A DNA stretch of 64,000 nucleotides. Origin: Cryptomeria japonica (lineage: Eukaryota; Streptophyta; Pinopsida; Cupressales; Cupressaceae). Numbering within the stretch: the stretch's first letter is position 1; each line of letters opens with the position of its first letter. This document shows, one piece after another, positions 24,509-34,963 of the stretch. Below the pieces are notes generated by a model. That model searched no databases and was not told the origin of the DNA. It saw nothing but the letters and a program-made list of their open reading frames with translations. The stretch covers positions 767,347,330 through 767,411,329 of the forward strand of contig NC_081408.1 in the NCBI RefSeq assembly GCF_030272615.1, read 5' to 3'. The translations under genes were made by a program, and so were the position numbers.

Positions 24509-26203
24509 TTCATTGTCGGGTATATCTAAAATACTAATTCCTTCTTGAAGATGTTCAAAAATGTTCTTTACAAGTAGCTTTGTGAAAATGTCTTCTAGTT
24601 GTTCATTGGACCTACAAAGCTCAAGATATATGTCACCATTGTTCACCAATTCTCAAATAAATTGATATCTTGTATCAATAAGTTTTCTCTATTTATGAAA
24701 GACATGATTTTTAGATAAAGCAATTGTTGAATTGTTATCACAATAAATTTTTCTAGGTTCTTCTTGTGGATGTCTCAAATATAAAATTACTCTTCTCATC
24801 CATACTCCTTGGCAAGCTGCTGATGTGGCAACAACGTATTCCACTTCAACTGATGATAGTGTCACAATTGGTTGTTTCGTTGATGCCCAAGAGATAGCAC
24901 TCGGTCCTAGATGAAAGATATACCCTGAAGTGATTTTTATATCATTCATGCTACCTCCCCAATCACTATCTATATATCCAATCGATTTGTAATCATCTGA
25001 AGGTGTATACATAATTCCAAAGTTCTTTGTTCTAGTTGTGTACCTTAAAATTCTTTTTCTAGCTTTCCAATGTGATTCCTTTGGTTTTTCCATGCATATA
25101 GAAATGATACTGACCCCATACATGATATCTGGTCTTGCGGGGGTTAGATACATGAGGCTACCTACTAATCTTTTGAATAAGGTTTCATCAACACTAGGAC
25201 TTTTGTCATCCTTGCTAAGTTTTAAACCCAATGCAGCTAGTGTAGGGGCTAGATTCATATTTATCATCTTAAATATCTTCAACAAATCATTAGCATATTT
25301 ACTTTGACATATAAAAATTCTTTGATCATTTTGGCTTACCTCTATCCCAAGAAAATATTTCATGAGCCCCAAATTGGTCATATCAAATTCTCTTTCCGTA
25401 GCTGCCTTGAATGAGTTAATTGACATATTGCTTATGAATATCAAATCATCTACATACGAACAAACTATCAAGATTTCTCTTTCATCATTCACTTTGACAT
25501 ACAAAGTTGGTTCATTTCCATGCATACTAAACCCATTGTTCACAAAATAAGATTCTATTATTTTCTACCAAGCTCTAGGAGCTTGCTTCAAACCATATAG
25601 GGCCTTTTTTAGTTTGTATACCTTATGTTCTTCTCCCAAAACTTCATAACCTGATGGTTTTTTTATATACACTTCTTTCAAAATTCCATTTAAGAATGGT
25701 GATTTACCAGATCCATTTGGTAAACCTTCCATTTGTTTTGAGCTGCTATAGATAAGACCATTCTAATATATCCAATCTTGCCAATTGTCCAAAAGCTTCA
25801 TTGTAGTCTATGCCCTACTGTTGTGTGAATCCCTTAGCTACTAGTCTTGCCTTTTGCTTTTCTACTTTACCATTAGCATTATAATTTATCTTGTAAACCC
25901 ATTTAACTCCAATCACATTCTTTCCTTTAGAAATCTCTACTAGAACCCAAGTTTGAATCTTTTCTATTGACTGAATTTCTTCATCCATGGCTGCAATCCA
26001 TTTGTCATCGTTTATGGCATCTTCAAAATAAATTGGATTAGCTTGTTTTAAGAATGCAAAATTAGAGCATAAGTCAATATTTTCAGCCTCTTGTATTTCA
26101 TCATATATATCCCATAGACTTTGGGTCTTCTTTGAAGTGTTTATAGACCATGATCTTAGCGATGCAAGTGTTGGATTAGAAGACTCACTGCTGTTATTGT
26201 TAG
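24509..26203 (-). pseudogene. pol: copia RT-RNase H remnant
   Basis: The minus strand reads, from 26,203 leftward, the usual linker before RT (SSNPTLASLRSWS, FEDAINDDKWIAAMDEE), then the RT fingers (WVYKINYNANGKVEK). Next come a frameshifted part with KKALYGLKQAPRAW (about 25,590) and the active site VCSYVDDLIF (about 25,455). After that are the GSLMYLTPARPDIMYGV signature and RNase H (DSDWGGSMNDIK, SWASTKQPIVTLS, IYCDNNSTIALSKN). A 284-codon stretch (25,543-24,689) is still open. Gag, protease and integrase are absent: the left-reading frame ends at an LTR-like block at 26,204. It shares domain order with the element at 1,990-7,355 but differs in sequence. Confidence 0.9.
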
Positions 26204-26593
26204 TGTTTAGGAAGATCCGAAGCAAATAAAAATTAATTATATGTAGATACAAACATATAAGATGAATAAAATTGCATAACACAAATAACACAGAGATTTA
26301 ACATTGCTCACCCAAAATAGGCTACATCCACAGAACACTATCGTCCAATATTTTCTTATTATTTAGTAAATCAATACAACACCATTAGAATGCCTTATAT
26401 ATTCTAGCCACTTAAAACATGTAATTTTAGGGAAACATACAAATTCGGCTAACAAATAATAACCCTAACCCTAAAGGAATATTCTTTTAATCTTTTTCTC
26501 ATACTCATATTCTACTACTCGTACACAGATTCTCATACACGTATGAGAAAATTTTGCCAGAAACTAGCATATTTTGCCCTAAATCTCTACACA
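26204..26593. repeat. LTR-like block, uncertain
   Basis: Begins TGTTTAGGAAG and may end CTCTACACA. It contains CTCACCCAAAATAGGCTACA, a phrase style common in plant copia LTRs. It interrupts the copia remnant at its linker region. No matching second LTR or target duplication was found. Confidence 0.35.
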
Positions 26594-27189
26594 CCATCTA
26601 CTAGATGAATTATCTTAAAATCATTGTATTTTTTGTGATCATACTCTTTCAAAGAAAAATGAATGTAACCAAAAATGTCTTCTTTGCATACCACTCTGTT
26701 GGGAACAACAGAAAATGTACCAATGATCAGATAACTCATCACCAAAATAAATGGTCTACATTCAAATTTAGGTCTTGCCTCACTACTACCACTAATAATA
26801 TTAGAGTTTTCCATCAAAAAATATCTTTTGAAATAAAAATGCCTTTGACTTATTCTTCTTTGTAGTCTGAAGTTCTCCAATTGTATTCACACAAATGAAA
26901 TTCAAATAAGCAATGTATAATCATTAGCTAGGGTTTCCTCAAAAAGATAATACATTGTATATTTGGTGTCGCCAAAAAACTTTCAAACCATCAAACTCAC
27001 TTAGAATCCATTAAAAATGACTTTCATACTTCTATCATGCTGAGAACAACCCAACACCAAGCCAAGAGGGGATGAAAGATATGCTTTAAAATTTCCCCCT
27101 CAAATATAGCTATCTGTGTTAGTTATTAGAAGAAAGGTCAACACTCATAGAAGATGCAAATCTAACCTCAATATTTTATTCAGTCTCAT
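26594..27189. other. unassigned between copia pieces
   Basis: A 97-codon minus-strand frame (26,880-26,587) matches no domain I know. No further structure seen. Confidence 0.4.
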
Positions 27190-27514
27190 CATTGGATTTC
27201 TTTACACATTTCATCTTCTTATTCTCCTTTTCTTCATTGATATCATTCTTATTTTCTAGAATATTAGATTTTTCAATTCTACTTCTGTAGTGTTTCGCAA
27301 TGTGACCCATCTTATTACAGTCATGACATACTGAACCTCTCTAAGGTTTACCACCATACATTTTGTTATTTTTGAATTCTTTGTTTGTTTTCCATTCAAA
27401 AACTTTGTGTCCATATGTATTGCAACCATAGCACACCCCACTGAAAGAATGATCATAACTACTTCTGCATTTAGTATCCCTATGCCCAAACTTATTACAA
27501 GAGTAGTATCTTAT
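27190..27514 (-). pseudogene. gag: copia gag C-terminal part with zinc knuckles (downstream piece)
   Basis: Minus-strand reading gives three successive CCHC-type knuckles: YYSCNKFGHRDTKC, CYGCNTYGHKVFEW and CHDCNKMGHIAKHY. Each has one ligand replaced (first Cys to Tyr, last Cys to Trp, last Cys to Tyr). A Lys/Glu-rich tail and a stop follow near 27,190. The upstream part of the same gag is 16.7 kb away at 44,198-44,860. The chromovirus between them left the target duplicate CTTAT on both sides, and the two halves join in frame across it. Nucleic-acid binding by these knuckles is the known family role; this copy is dead. Confidence 0.85.
27510..27514. other. target site duplication CTTAT, left copy
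   Basis: Identical to 44,193-44,197 on the far side of the chromovirus. Confidence 0.92.
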
Positions 27515-28356
27515 TGGTGTAGGAGACCCAGTTTTGGTTGTATTTTCAAAGTTTTTACAATTTTGGTGTCATTAGGTTCAAATGTGTGTTTTCTTAGTTT
27601 GAAATTGCATCCCATAAGTGCATCAGGATAACCTACTCCGATGAGCTAGCATTAGCTTGGAGCGGAGCCATCGGGTATCGGCGAGAGTGGTTTCAACCTA
27701 CCCCAATGACCAGATGAGCAAACAAAGGTGCGGAGTATTGTCATCGGCTATCAGTGAGAGTGGTTTCAAGCTATCTTGCGGATTTTATTGGGTATCAACG
27801 AGAGTGGTTTCAACCTACCTCGATGACCCAATGAGAAAACAAAGGTGTGAAGTATTGTCATCAGCTATCGGCGAGAGTGGTTTCAAGCTATCCTACGGAC
27901 CTGATAGGAAAGTGGACGGAGTCTCAAGCTATCCCATGGACCTCAATAACCTGATAACAAAGCACAAGAGTAGAAGGTCAACTTTGGAGACATCGACCAT
28001 TGGAAAAGCGCAATGTCATGCCACCTGATGACCCAATGGGAAGTGTGAAGAGTTGGAGGTTTTTATTGGACATCAGTAACCTTGTTTGGATGTTACCCCG
28101 ATGCTCCGATAGAACCTACCCAATAGTTGCCATTGGAAACTATTGGTAACAAAATCAATCATGTCCAATAGGAGTTCACGATAGAGAGAGGAATGTATAA
28201 AAGACCCAATGGGCATCTATAATTGGTTGTTGTTGAATGTAATAACCTACCACGGAGAATGCATATGTTTTCCTGAATAAAAAGAGAAGTCTATTTTCTA
28301 GTTTCCATTCAGTGTCTGATTTCTATTGTGAATTGCATTAATGTTTTGAAATCTTT
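27515..28356 (+). repeat. chromovirus 5' LTR, first part
   Basis: Matches the 3' LTR from 42,767. It includes a tandem duplication of about 117 bp (27,672-27,788 and 27,789-27,905) that the 3' LTR has only once (near 42,925-43,035). Confidence 0.92.
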
Positions 28357-28527
28357 TGTAGCGTCCTAAAATTGTGACACTTGCAATTTCGACCGCATTT
28401 GGGTCTTCACGATGGCGACGCAACACTGAACCTGAATGGAGACCCTGAAACTTGTTCATGACATCAAAAACTGCATTTTTCAGCACCCTGGCCTAATCCT
28501 CCTTGCACCCTGCTGTCCCAGGAGGTG

Positions 28528-28620
28528 GGACCATGGCGCCCAGTGCCCTGGTCCTTCAGGACTAGGGCACCCAGTGCCCTGGTCCCCCAGGACCATGGCG
28601 CCTAGCACCCTGGTCCCTGG
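28528..28620 (+). repeat. 3 x 31-bp GC-rich tandem repeat in LTR
   Basis: Units start at 28,528, 28,559 and 28,590, each with GGACCATGGCGCC-like starts and CCCTGGTCC ends. The same three are in the other LTR at 35,135, 35,166 and 35,197. They lie 120-210 bp upstream of the TATA box, so a U3 enhancer role is possible. Confidence 0.9.
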
Positions 28621-28739
28621 CCCTATTTTTGGCCCCGGTCTCTTTTGGGTCTCGAGTCTTTATGTTTGCAAATTGGAAAATAATCTTTCCTGGTCGGCCT
28701 AAGGTCAGAAAAATCAGTCTATCAACCCTAATTGACAAG

Positions 28740-28747
28740 TATATAAA
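28740..28747 (+). promoter_or_regulatory. TATA box of TR-GAG 5' LTR
   Basis: TATATAAA in otherwise GC-balanced LTR sequence, conserved in the 3' LTR at 35,347-35,354. Transcription would be expected to start about 30 bp downstream. Confidence 0.7.
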
Positions 28748-29610
28748 CTAAATTTCCTCTCCCATTTTGAGGAGGAAGGACATATGTGTACAAGACGTAG
28801 AAGCGATATTCAAACATTCAAGCATTCAAGCATTCCTTCAAGCAATTGATCATTCTAAGTCTCCATTCAAGGCTAAGTGTTGCATTCAAGACAAGGATTC
28901 AACCATTGAAGAGGAGATCACATACAACATACAACATACAACAACATTTACACCTTCGCATGTAAGAATACAAACATTCTTACAACAAGGTATCAGTACT
29001 TGTTTACATTACAATCATTTACATTTACAGCATTCTCATTTCTTGGTTAATTCCAAAACCGGGGTTTGACCTAAGGGCAAACCCCTAATCCCTAACCCCC
29101 CAATCATCCTCTCTTTTCTGTGTGTAGGTTGCAGTTATGCGGCTGTAATTGAAGATCTAGAATCCTTGTGCAGAGATGAACAGATCCCCCTTCATTTCGT
29201 GGATTTTTCGGAGGACCGTGTGCACGCCGGGCGCCATCGTCCTGTCAACTTTCACTCAAATTTGTAGGACAGTGTCGTCTTGACATTTTACTGCTAATTC
29301 CAGGTCCGTAGCTTCATCCTATATTCCTATCTCTGTTTATAAGTGAATCTTTCTCACTTTTCATGCATTCCTAGCTTAATCCTTCTATCTACATTCTTTA
29401 CAAAAGAGGGTAGCCTTGCTGTCTTAACCCTTGAAACTCATTTAGAATCCAATCTTGCATTGTGTGGGATTGGATCTTGTGGGTTTCAACCCCTCTTTTG
29501 AATGTAAAGTCTCCCCTAAGTGAAAACCGTCAACCCTAGTGACCCCCTTTCTCCCTCCTTGGAGTGGTGGGGGGAACATTTAGGGTTCGATCGCGATTTT
29601 CTGCTTTACA

Positions 29611-30791
29611 TTTTGGTGAACTCGACGTGAACATCCTTTCTGATTATTCATGGTTAGATCTGAAAATTGGCTTCCTTAATTACATTTCCATGTTTGATGT
29701 TTTACAAATTTTTGAGGTTAATTGCATAAAAACCCTAAATTTTCTTTTTAGTAATTGAGCTTGCGAAATGTTTAATTGTTAATGCTTGTTTCAGATCTAC
29801 CCTTCTATTACAAATTGTCAATTCATATTTGTGCTTTAATTCTGAAAATTAAGTGGTTAAGTGTCAAAACCCTAATTTTTAAAACCCTCTTGATTCAACC
29901 TTTGACCGACAATTTCACTGATCAAAACATCTCCAAATCAGCTGTAACTTTGGATTTCGCAACAAAATCACAATATCTTTCATCCCTGAAAATTTGGAAA
30001 AAAGTTGCGAGGACCATGTGCATCCCGAGCGCCATCGTCTCCGACATTTTTTTCGAAATTTTGGGAGTTAGATCTTACTGTATTTTTCTACTAAAATCCA
30101 GAATTTTGGCTGATTTTATCAATTCTAACACATTCAAAATTAAAGTCAAAGTTGGTCTAGTGATTGCTTGGATTAAGGCTCCTAATCATTCAAAAATTGT
30201 TGAAATTGAAATTTTGTGTCAAAATTGTGTTCTTACTGTCCTAAATCTGAAAAGTGTGTTGGCATTCATTCGAAATTTCAGTGCTTTATTCAAATTCTTG
30301 CAATTTGTGACTTTTGAAATTAAGTGTTTAATTACACCAACTTTGATTTCCGCTTTCAAAATTGAATTTTGCGTGAAATTAAGTTAATTTTTAAAATTCA
30401 AAACTTGCATTGCTTTTGGTATTCCCTCTAAAATCATAAAATTCAAATTTTCAGTTTCCCTCTCTTTTTCAAAATTCAAATTTTGCATTTTTTCAACAAT
30501 CTGGGTAGGGTTCAATTTTGAGATTGCAACTTTAATTTGGCCTATCTACAGATCGTAAAATCACTCAATTTTTTTCAGATTAGCTTTAAAATCATCATAA
30601 CTTTCATCCCTGCAAATTTCAAAAAAAGTTGCAAGGACCGTGTGCACTCCGAGCACCACGGTCCCTGACATTTTTTTCGAAATTTCGGGAGATTGTCGTG
30701 ATTGCATTTAATAGCTTAAATCTAGGAGATTGGCTGATTTTATTGAAATTTGCTACCTCTAAATTCAAAATCTTCTCTCCCTCTCTAGTGC
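29611..30791 (+). other. TR-GAG 5' leader
   Basis: About 1.2 kb between the LTR and the ORF. It starts TTTTGGTGAACTCGACGTG, the position of a primer binding site, but I could not assign the tRNA. It contains two related blocks (about 29,975-30,070 and 30,590-30,690), each with AAAAAGTTGC(G/A)AGGACC and TTTTTTTCGAAATTT text. A 203-codon open frame (29,776-30,387) lies here but reads like translated AT-rich DNA. Confidence 0.7.
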
Positions 30792-33662
30792 ATGAGTTTT
30801 ACAACAATAAGCCCTACTTACACTATTCCCGTTAGACGAAGTTGTAGAATTAAGTCTTTCCAAGGTTTAATTACTGAGGAGATGGAACCTAATTTGAATA
30901 GCCTTTTTAACGAGGACACGGGTAATTCCTCTAATCCTCCTAATGATGAAGAAGCTCTCCATGAGGTTTCTGTAGCACAACTTTCAAAATTGGATAACCA
31001 ATTTGATGATTTTCAGCAATGGATGTCTCAAGAGTATCCCGATAGTCAAGCTCTTTCATTAATTGAGGGTCTAAAACGTATGGTTCAAAGTGATAAGAAT
31101 GGAATTGATATTTTGCATGGTATTGCACACATTGTGGATTCGAATGTAATGCCTACGAAGAGTTGTGCCGAAACTCTAGGTTATACACAACCTCCTACTC
31201 AAGTCAATCATTCTATTCCTTTGACAACTTCTATTGCTAGCATACTTACCTTTACATCAAACATAATTACTACTTCTATACAAGACATTCCCCCTATGAT
31301 CACCAGTCATGGGGGCAATCCTTCTTCTTCAATTAACCCTCTTCCTGCATTCAATCCAACTTCTTCATTCATTCCTTCAATAAGTGTTCCTATTACATCT
31401 CCACAAATGAACCTGGTGCAAGGGGGCAATTCATTTAACCATTCCATTCCTCCTTGTAGTGTTCCTCCTTTCCAATCATCTCCTATGACTAACTATCATA
31501 GTGTCCTGCCACCTTACTCTCAATCAATACCTTCTTTCAATAACATAATACCTCCATCTCAATCTAACACATCTAATATGAACTCTTCGACTGAAGCGAC
31601 CATTAACAATCTTGCACAAACTGTCTCTTCTTTACAGAAACAAATTGCCTCTATGAATCAATCTAAGTTTACTGTGCCCACATTTGATGTTGCAAGCCCA
31701 CTTTCTCTTGACATTGTTCGAGCTATTCCTCCTAAACATGTTGAAATCCCGCATTTGGAGCTTTATAATGGTAAAGGTGATCCTCTAACACATGTTAAGA
31801 CTTTTCAAACAATATGTACCAATTTTGCTTATGACCAAAGGTTGCTTGCAAAACTATTTACTAGGACATTAAGAGATAAAGCCCTACAATGGTATTGCTC
31901 GTTGCCTTCTTTTTCTATTACTTCTTTCGAACAACTTGCAAATGCTTTCATTCAACAATTTCAAAACAATATAAGTCCTAAAGTTACTTTGATTGATTTA
32001 ATGCATTGTAAACAAGGTGTTAAAGAAAAAGTGACTGATTTCATTGGTAGATATAAGCATTTGTATGCTCAAATCTCTTTTCCAGTGCCTGACAATGATA
32101 TTCAAAGAATCTTTATTTCTAATTTCCAAAAAGATATTAGAGAAAAACTTCTGTTTTCTGAGTTTACTTCTTTCCAACAGTTGTGTGCAACTCTTCACAA
32201 TTATCAACTAACTATGAGTCAAATGGAACAAGCAAATCCTATGGCTCCGGGTGATAAGGGTGATAGTAGTCAAAAACCATTTGGAAAGTTTAAACTGAAC
32301 AGAGAGTCCATTAAATTCAATGAAAACATCATCAACAACAATGTGAATGCAACATCAGGTGTGCCTCCTATTTCTAAGTTTTTCAAGAAAGAAAGAAAGT
32401 TTACTCCTTTGAATGAATCATTGCATAGTATTATGAATAAGTTATTGGAACAAAATGTGCTTACTCTCCCTCCTATAAGGCAAATAGATCCTACAAAGAT
32501 TAATTCACCCTATTTTGATAACAAATCTTTTTGTCAATTTCATCGTCAACCTGGGCATGATACTAAAAAATGTTTTGCTTTAAAGGGTAAAATTCAAGAT
32601 TTGATTGATAATAATACTATCTCTGTTTCAGGAGTGAATGATAAAGGCAACACATCTGTAGCTACTCCTAACCAAAATCTTAAGATTTTTACTAATCCAT
32701 TACCTTCTCATACCTCTAATGCGATTGAGACTAATGATTCCTCTTTCTTATCTGATGGTCTTGTGTCTATGACTCTGAATGTGATTAACTTTGTAGAGCA
32801 GCAAGAAAACCCTAAAGAACCTTCCATCACATTTGATTCTAGTGAAACTATCAGGGCACCTGATGGTCCTTTATACATAGTTGCAAAAGTCAAGAATACA
32901 CCTTGCCGTGGAGTGCTTATTGATCCTTCGTGCATGGTTAATATCATTACTGAAGAATTCCTTTTTACTTTGGAACTGAATCAAGTGATCTATGACAAAA
33001 CATATGTGAATGTGAAATTATTTGATGCATTTTCTTCTCCTGCAATTGGTTCTATTACATTACCTATTGAGGTCCATAACAAATCCCTTGATGTGAGCTT
33101 TGCTATTATTCCATCTTCCGAACAATTTCGTGTGAAGCTAGGCTATCCTTGGCTATCTTCCATGAAAGCTATTGCTTCTCCTATTCATAATTGTTTGAAA
33201 TTTCCCCATAATGGTGAAGTTGTTACTGTCAATCATAGTCTCTTTAAACCAGGTGAAAGAACTTCTAGCGTTCCTATTGATTATTTTTGGCCTAAACAAT
33301 TCCAATCTCTTCCTCTGCGAAGTGATCATCTTTTCAAATCTTATCAAAAGTGGAAAACAGATATGATCCTATCTCTAAGTGAACCTAGAACACCCAAACT
33401 TGACATTCCTATTGTTCTTGAGAAGGAAGTTATTCCTTTGAAAGATAAAACTAATGTCTTTCCTCAAGAAGATTCCCAGCCCATTCCTATGGATGTGACT
33501 ATGTCTATGTCTAATAAACTTTATAAAAGTAGACCTATACCTCCTCGTCATGATGGACTTGGTCTCCTTCCTAAACCAAATATTCCTCCTTTATATGGAG
33601 CAGTTCCTCCTCCTTCTTTTTATAGAGAGGAGATCTTCCTCTTCTCCTATTATTCAGCCTAA
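30792..33662 (+). CDS. TR-GAG gag-like protein, 956 aa
   Basis: The only long intact ORF in the window. Residues about 1-300 are Ser/Pro/Asn-rich and disordered. About 310-480 is a retrotransposon gag (capsid) domain: HVEIPHLELYNGKGDPLTHV, then LRDKALQWYCSLP and the FIGRYKHLYAQISFP region. About 580-610 has a short zinc-binding-like CQFHRQPGHDTKKC followed by ALKGKIQDLID, typical of Tat/Ogre-type gags. About 690-800 resembles an aspartic protease fold (GVLIDPSCMVNII, then LGYPWLSSMKAIAS), but the active site is D-P-S, not D-S/T-G. It should form particles and bind element RNA; proteolysis is unlikely. The ATG at 30,792 is the first in frame after the leader. Polymerase functions must come from elsewhere. 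Confidence 0.9.
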   Translation: MSFTTISPTYTIPVRRSCRIKSFQGLITEEMEPNLNSLFNEDTGNSSNPPNDEEALHEVSVAQLSKLDNQFDDFQQWMSQEYPDSQALSLIEGLKRMVQSDKNGIDILHGIAHIVDSNVMPTKSCAETLGYTQPPTQVNHSIPLTTSIASILTFTSNIITTSIQDIPPMITSHGGNPSSSINPLPAFNPTSSFIPSISVPITSPQMNLVQGGNSFNHSIPPCSVPPFQSSPMTNYHSVLPPYSQSIPSFNNIIPPSQSNTSNMNSSTEATINNLAQTVSSLQKQIASMNQSKFTVPTFDVASPLSLDIVRAIPPKHVEIPHLELYNGKGDPLTHVKTFQTICTNFAYDQRLLAKLFTRTLRDKALQWYCSLPSFSITSFEQLANAFIQQFQNNISPKVTLIDLMHCKQGVKEKVTDFIGRYKHLYAQISFPVPDNDIQRIFISNFQKDIREKLLFSEFTSFQQLCATLHNYQLTMSQMEQANPMAPGDKGDSSQKPFGKFKLNRESIKFNENIINNNVNATSGVPPISKFFKKERKFTPLNESLHSIMNKLLEQNVLTLPPIRQIDPTKINSPYFDNKSFCQFHRQPGHDTKKCFALKGKIQDLIDNNTISVSGVNDKGNTSVATPNQNLKIFTNPLPSHTSNAIETNDSSFLSDGLVSMTLNVINFVEQQENPKEPSITFDSSETIRAPDGPLYIVAKVKNTPCRGVLIDPSCMVNIITEEFLFTLELNQVIYDKTYVNVKLFDAFSSPAIGSITLPIEVHNKSLDVSFAIIPSSEQFRVKLGYPWLSSMKAIASPIHNCLKFPHNGEVVTVNHSLFKPGERTSSVPIDYFWPKQFQSLPLRSDHLFKSYQKWKTDMILSLSEPRTPKLDIPIVLEKEVIPLKDKTNVFPQEDSQPIPMDVTMSMSNKLYKSRPIPPRHDGLGLLPKPNIPPLYGAVPPPSFYREEIFLFSYYSA

Positions 33663-34221
33663 GAGACCACAACCCAAACACCCAAGTGATATGAATGAGA
33701 ACGTTCCTCCTCCTCAATCTTCTCCACTTCCTACTAAGACTAGACGAAACCATTCTGCACGTGAACACCGACAAAAGCGTCATCTTAGAGCTCAAGCAGC
33801 TGCTTCTCAAACTTTACAATCTCCAAAAACACCTTCAACAAACATTATTCCATTTTCTCCAAAATCTCCTCAACATAAGATGCATGATGGTTTTGATCCT
33901 GTGCAAGTTAAAGATCCTATTTTTATAAATCTTGATGATGATATAGATGAAAATGTTATTCATGATGAAAATGTTACTTCTTTTCATTCTGATAGTGAAT
34001 ATGAATTTGTTGATATTGATAACCATTTATCTAACGAATTTTCTAAAGCACTTATCCTAGCTCCTAGACAAGAACAACGTGGCTTGGAACATGAACATAG
34101 CCCTTGTTTGGATCTTGTGATAGCTCCATCTACTGTGTTGGAGGTTCCTCCTCTAGCGTGTTCCCTGCCTTCCCGAAACATTGATCAGCAAGATCGGGGG
34201 GTAGATGACGTGCTAGACTAG
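33550..34221 (+). CDS. second-frame C-terminal tail of TR-GAG ORF
   Basis: Overlaps the end of the 956-codon frame by about 110 bases in another frame and ends at TAG 34,219-34,221. After about 33,625 its composition is protein-like: Pro/Ser- and Lys/Arg-rich (PKRPQPKHPSDMNENVPPP, REHRQKRHLRAQAAA), then acidic (NLDDDIDENVI, DSEYEFVDIDNH). The reading passes naturally from the first frame near 33,625. This suggests either a one-base indel in this copy or a programmed frameshift. The first codons (33,550-33,620) are probably not used. No known domain. Confidence 0.6.
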   Translation: MMDLVSFLNQIFLLYMEQFLLLLFIERRSSSSPIIQPKRPQPKHPSDMNENVPPPQSSPLPTKTRRNHSAREHRQKRHLRAQAAASQTLQSPKTPSTNIIPFSPKSPQHKMHDGFDPVQVKDPIFINLDDDIDENVIHDENVTSFHSDSEYEFVDIDNHLSNEFSKALILAPRQEQRGLEHEHSPCLDLVIAPSTVLEVPPLACSLPSRNIDQQDRGVDDVLD

Positions 34222-34963
34222 TTTCATTAGCATAGCAGATTCTCTCCTCCTCTCTTTTGTTACTTCTTCTATGTGTTATTCTCATTCTTCTATTTGTTGT
34301 CCTTAGTGTTGTCTACTTGAGGACGATGCAAAGCATTGAGATCTCTTTTGGTCTCTCTCATGTTGACTCAAAAGACACATGTGTTCCCTTCTTCTAGGTG
34401 ACCTTCCTTGATTGGGGAATGAAGAACAGTTATGCATACATACATATGATATACATGAATTATCATACAGCATACTGACCCCGAGGAAAGCGAAGCCACC
34501 TCGTTCTTTGCGTTTGTGTCTATTATCCTTGGGTTTATCTCACACTTGGGGGCTAAATCTTTGTGATAACGTGCTCCTTTCCCTTCTTATTTCTTATATG
34601 TATCACTACCTTAAAGCAATCACCCCCGTTGAGGCATGTGCGATCGCTTTAACATAGGGGGGCATACACCCCGTCTATCCTTCAGGATACTTGAAAATTT
34701 CTTGGCGAACTTAGCTTTGCCTTGAAAATTTTTGGTATTTTGCTTACATGACTCATAGTGAGGGAACCTTACTACTGACACTCATGGTTCTCCCTCATGA
34801 TCTTCCCTTTTACTTTGTCAATCGAAGTCGTAAGATCCTTAGTCCACTGGGGGCTTGGTGTATCTTGCCTCCTTGACGTGGTGAAAGTCTTTCAATGTTG
34901 TTTCCTTGTACTTTACCGGAAGTATGAGCGTACGCTTATACTCCCGCTAAAGTGGGGGCTAAA
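34222..34963 (+). other. TR-GAG 3' non-coding region with repeated G-tracts
   Basis: Three TGGGGGCT motifs lie at 34,547, 34,848 and 34,953. The last is the polypurine tract at the LTR edge (AGTGGGGGCTAAA). The first two have the same core, and the 34,547 copy also shares GGCTAAAT. Confidence 0.7.
34951..34963 (+). other. TR-GAG polypurine tract
   Basis: AGTGGGGGCTAAA directly precedes the 3' LTR start (TGTAGC, 34,964). Confidence 0.85.

Larger units (their letters stand above)
28357..29610 (+). repeat. TR-GAG 5' LTR
   Basis: Contains three tandem 31-bp GC-rich units, a TATA box at 28,740, and near its end a GACCGTGTGCAC motif that recurs in the leader. Pairs with 34,964-36,216. Confidence 0.95.

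Noticed and set aside
27657-28028. 123-codon frame with an internal repeat as a protein
   Set aside because: It is the 117-bp tandem duplication in the chromovirus LTR; not conserved as a frame in the 3' LTR.
29776-30387. 203-codon frame in the TR-GAG leader as a gene
   Set aside because: Leu/Ile/Lys/Asn/Phe-rich composition typical of AT-rich non-coding DNA, no motif, and upstream of the real ORF.
30629-30835. 68-codon frame overlapping the TR-GAG start
   Set aside because: Short, covers the repeated leader motif and overlaps the ORF start in another frame.
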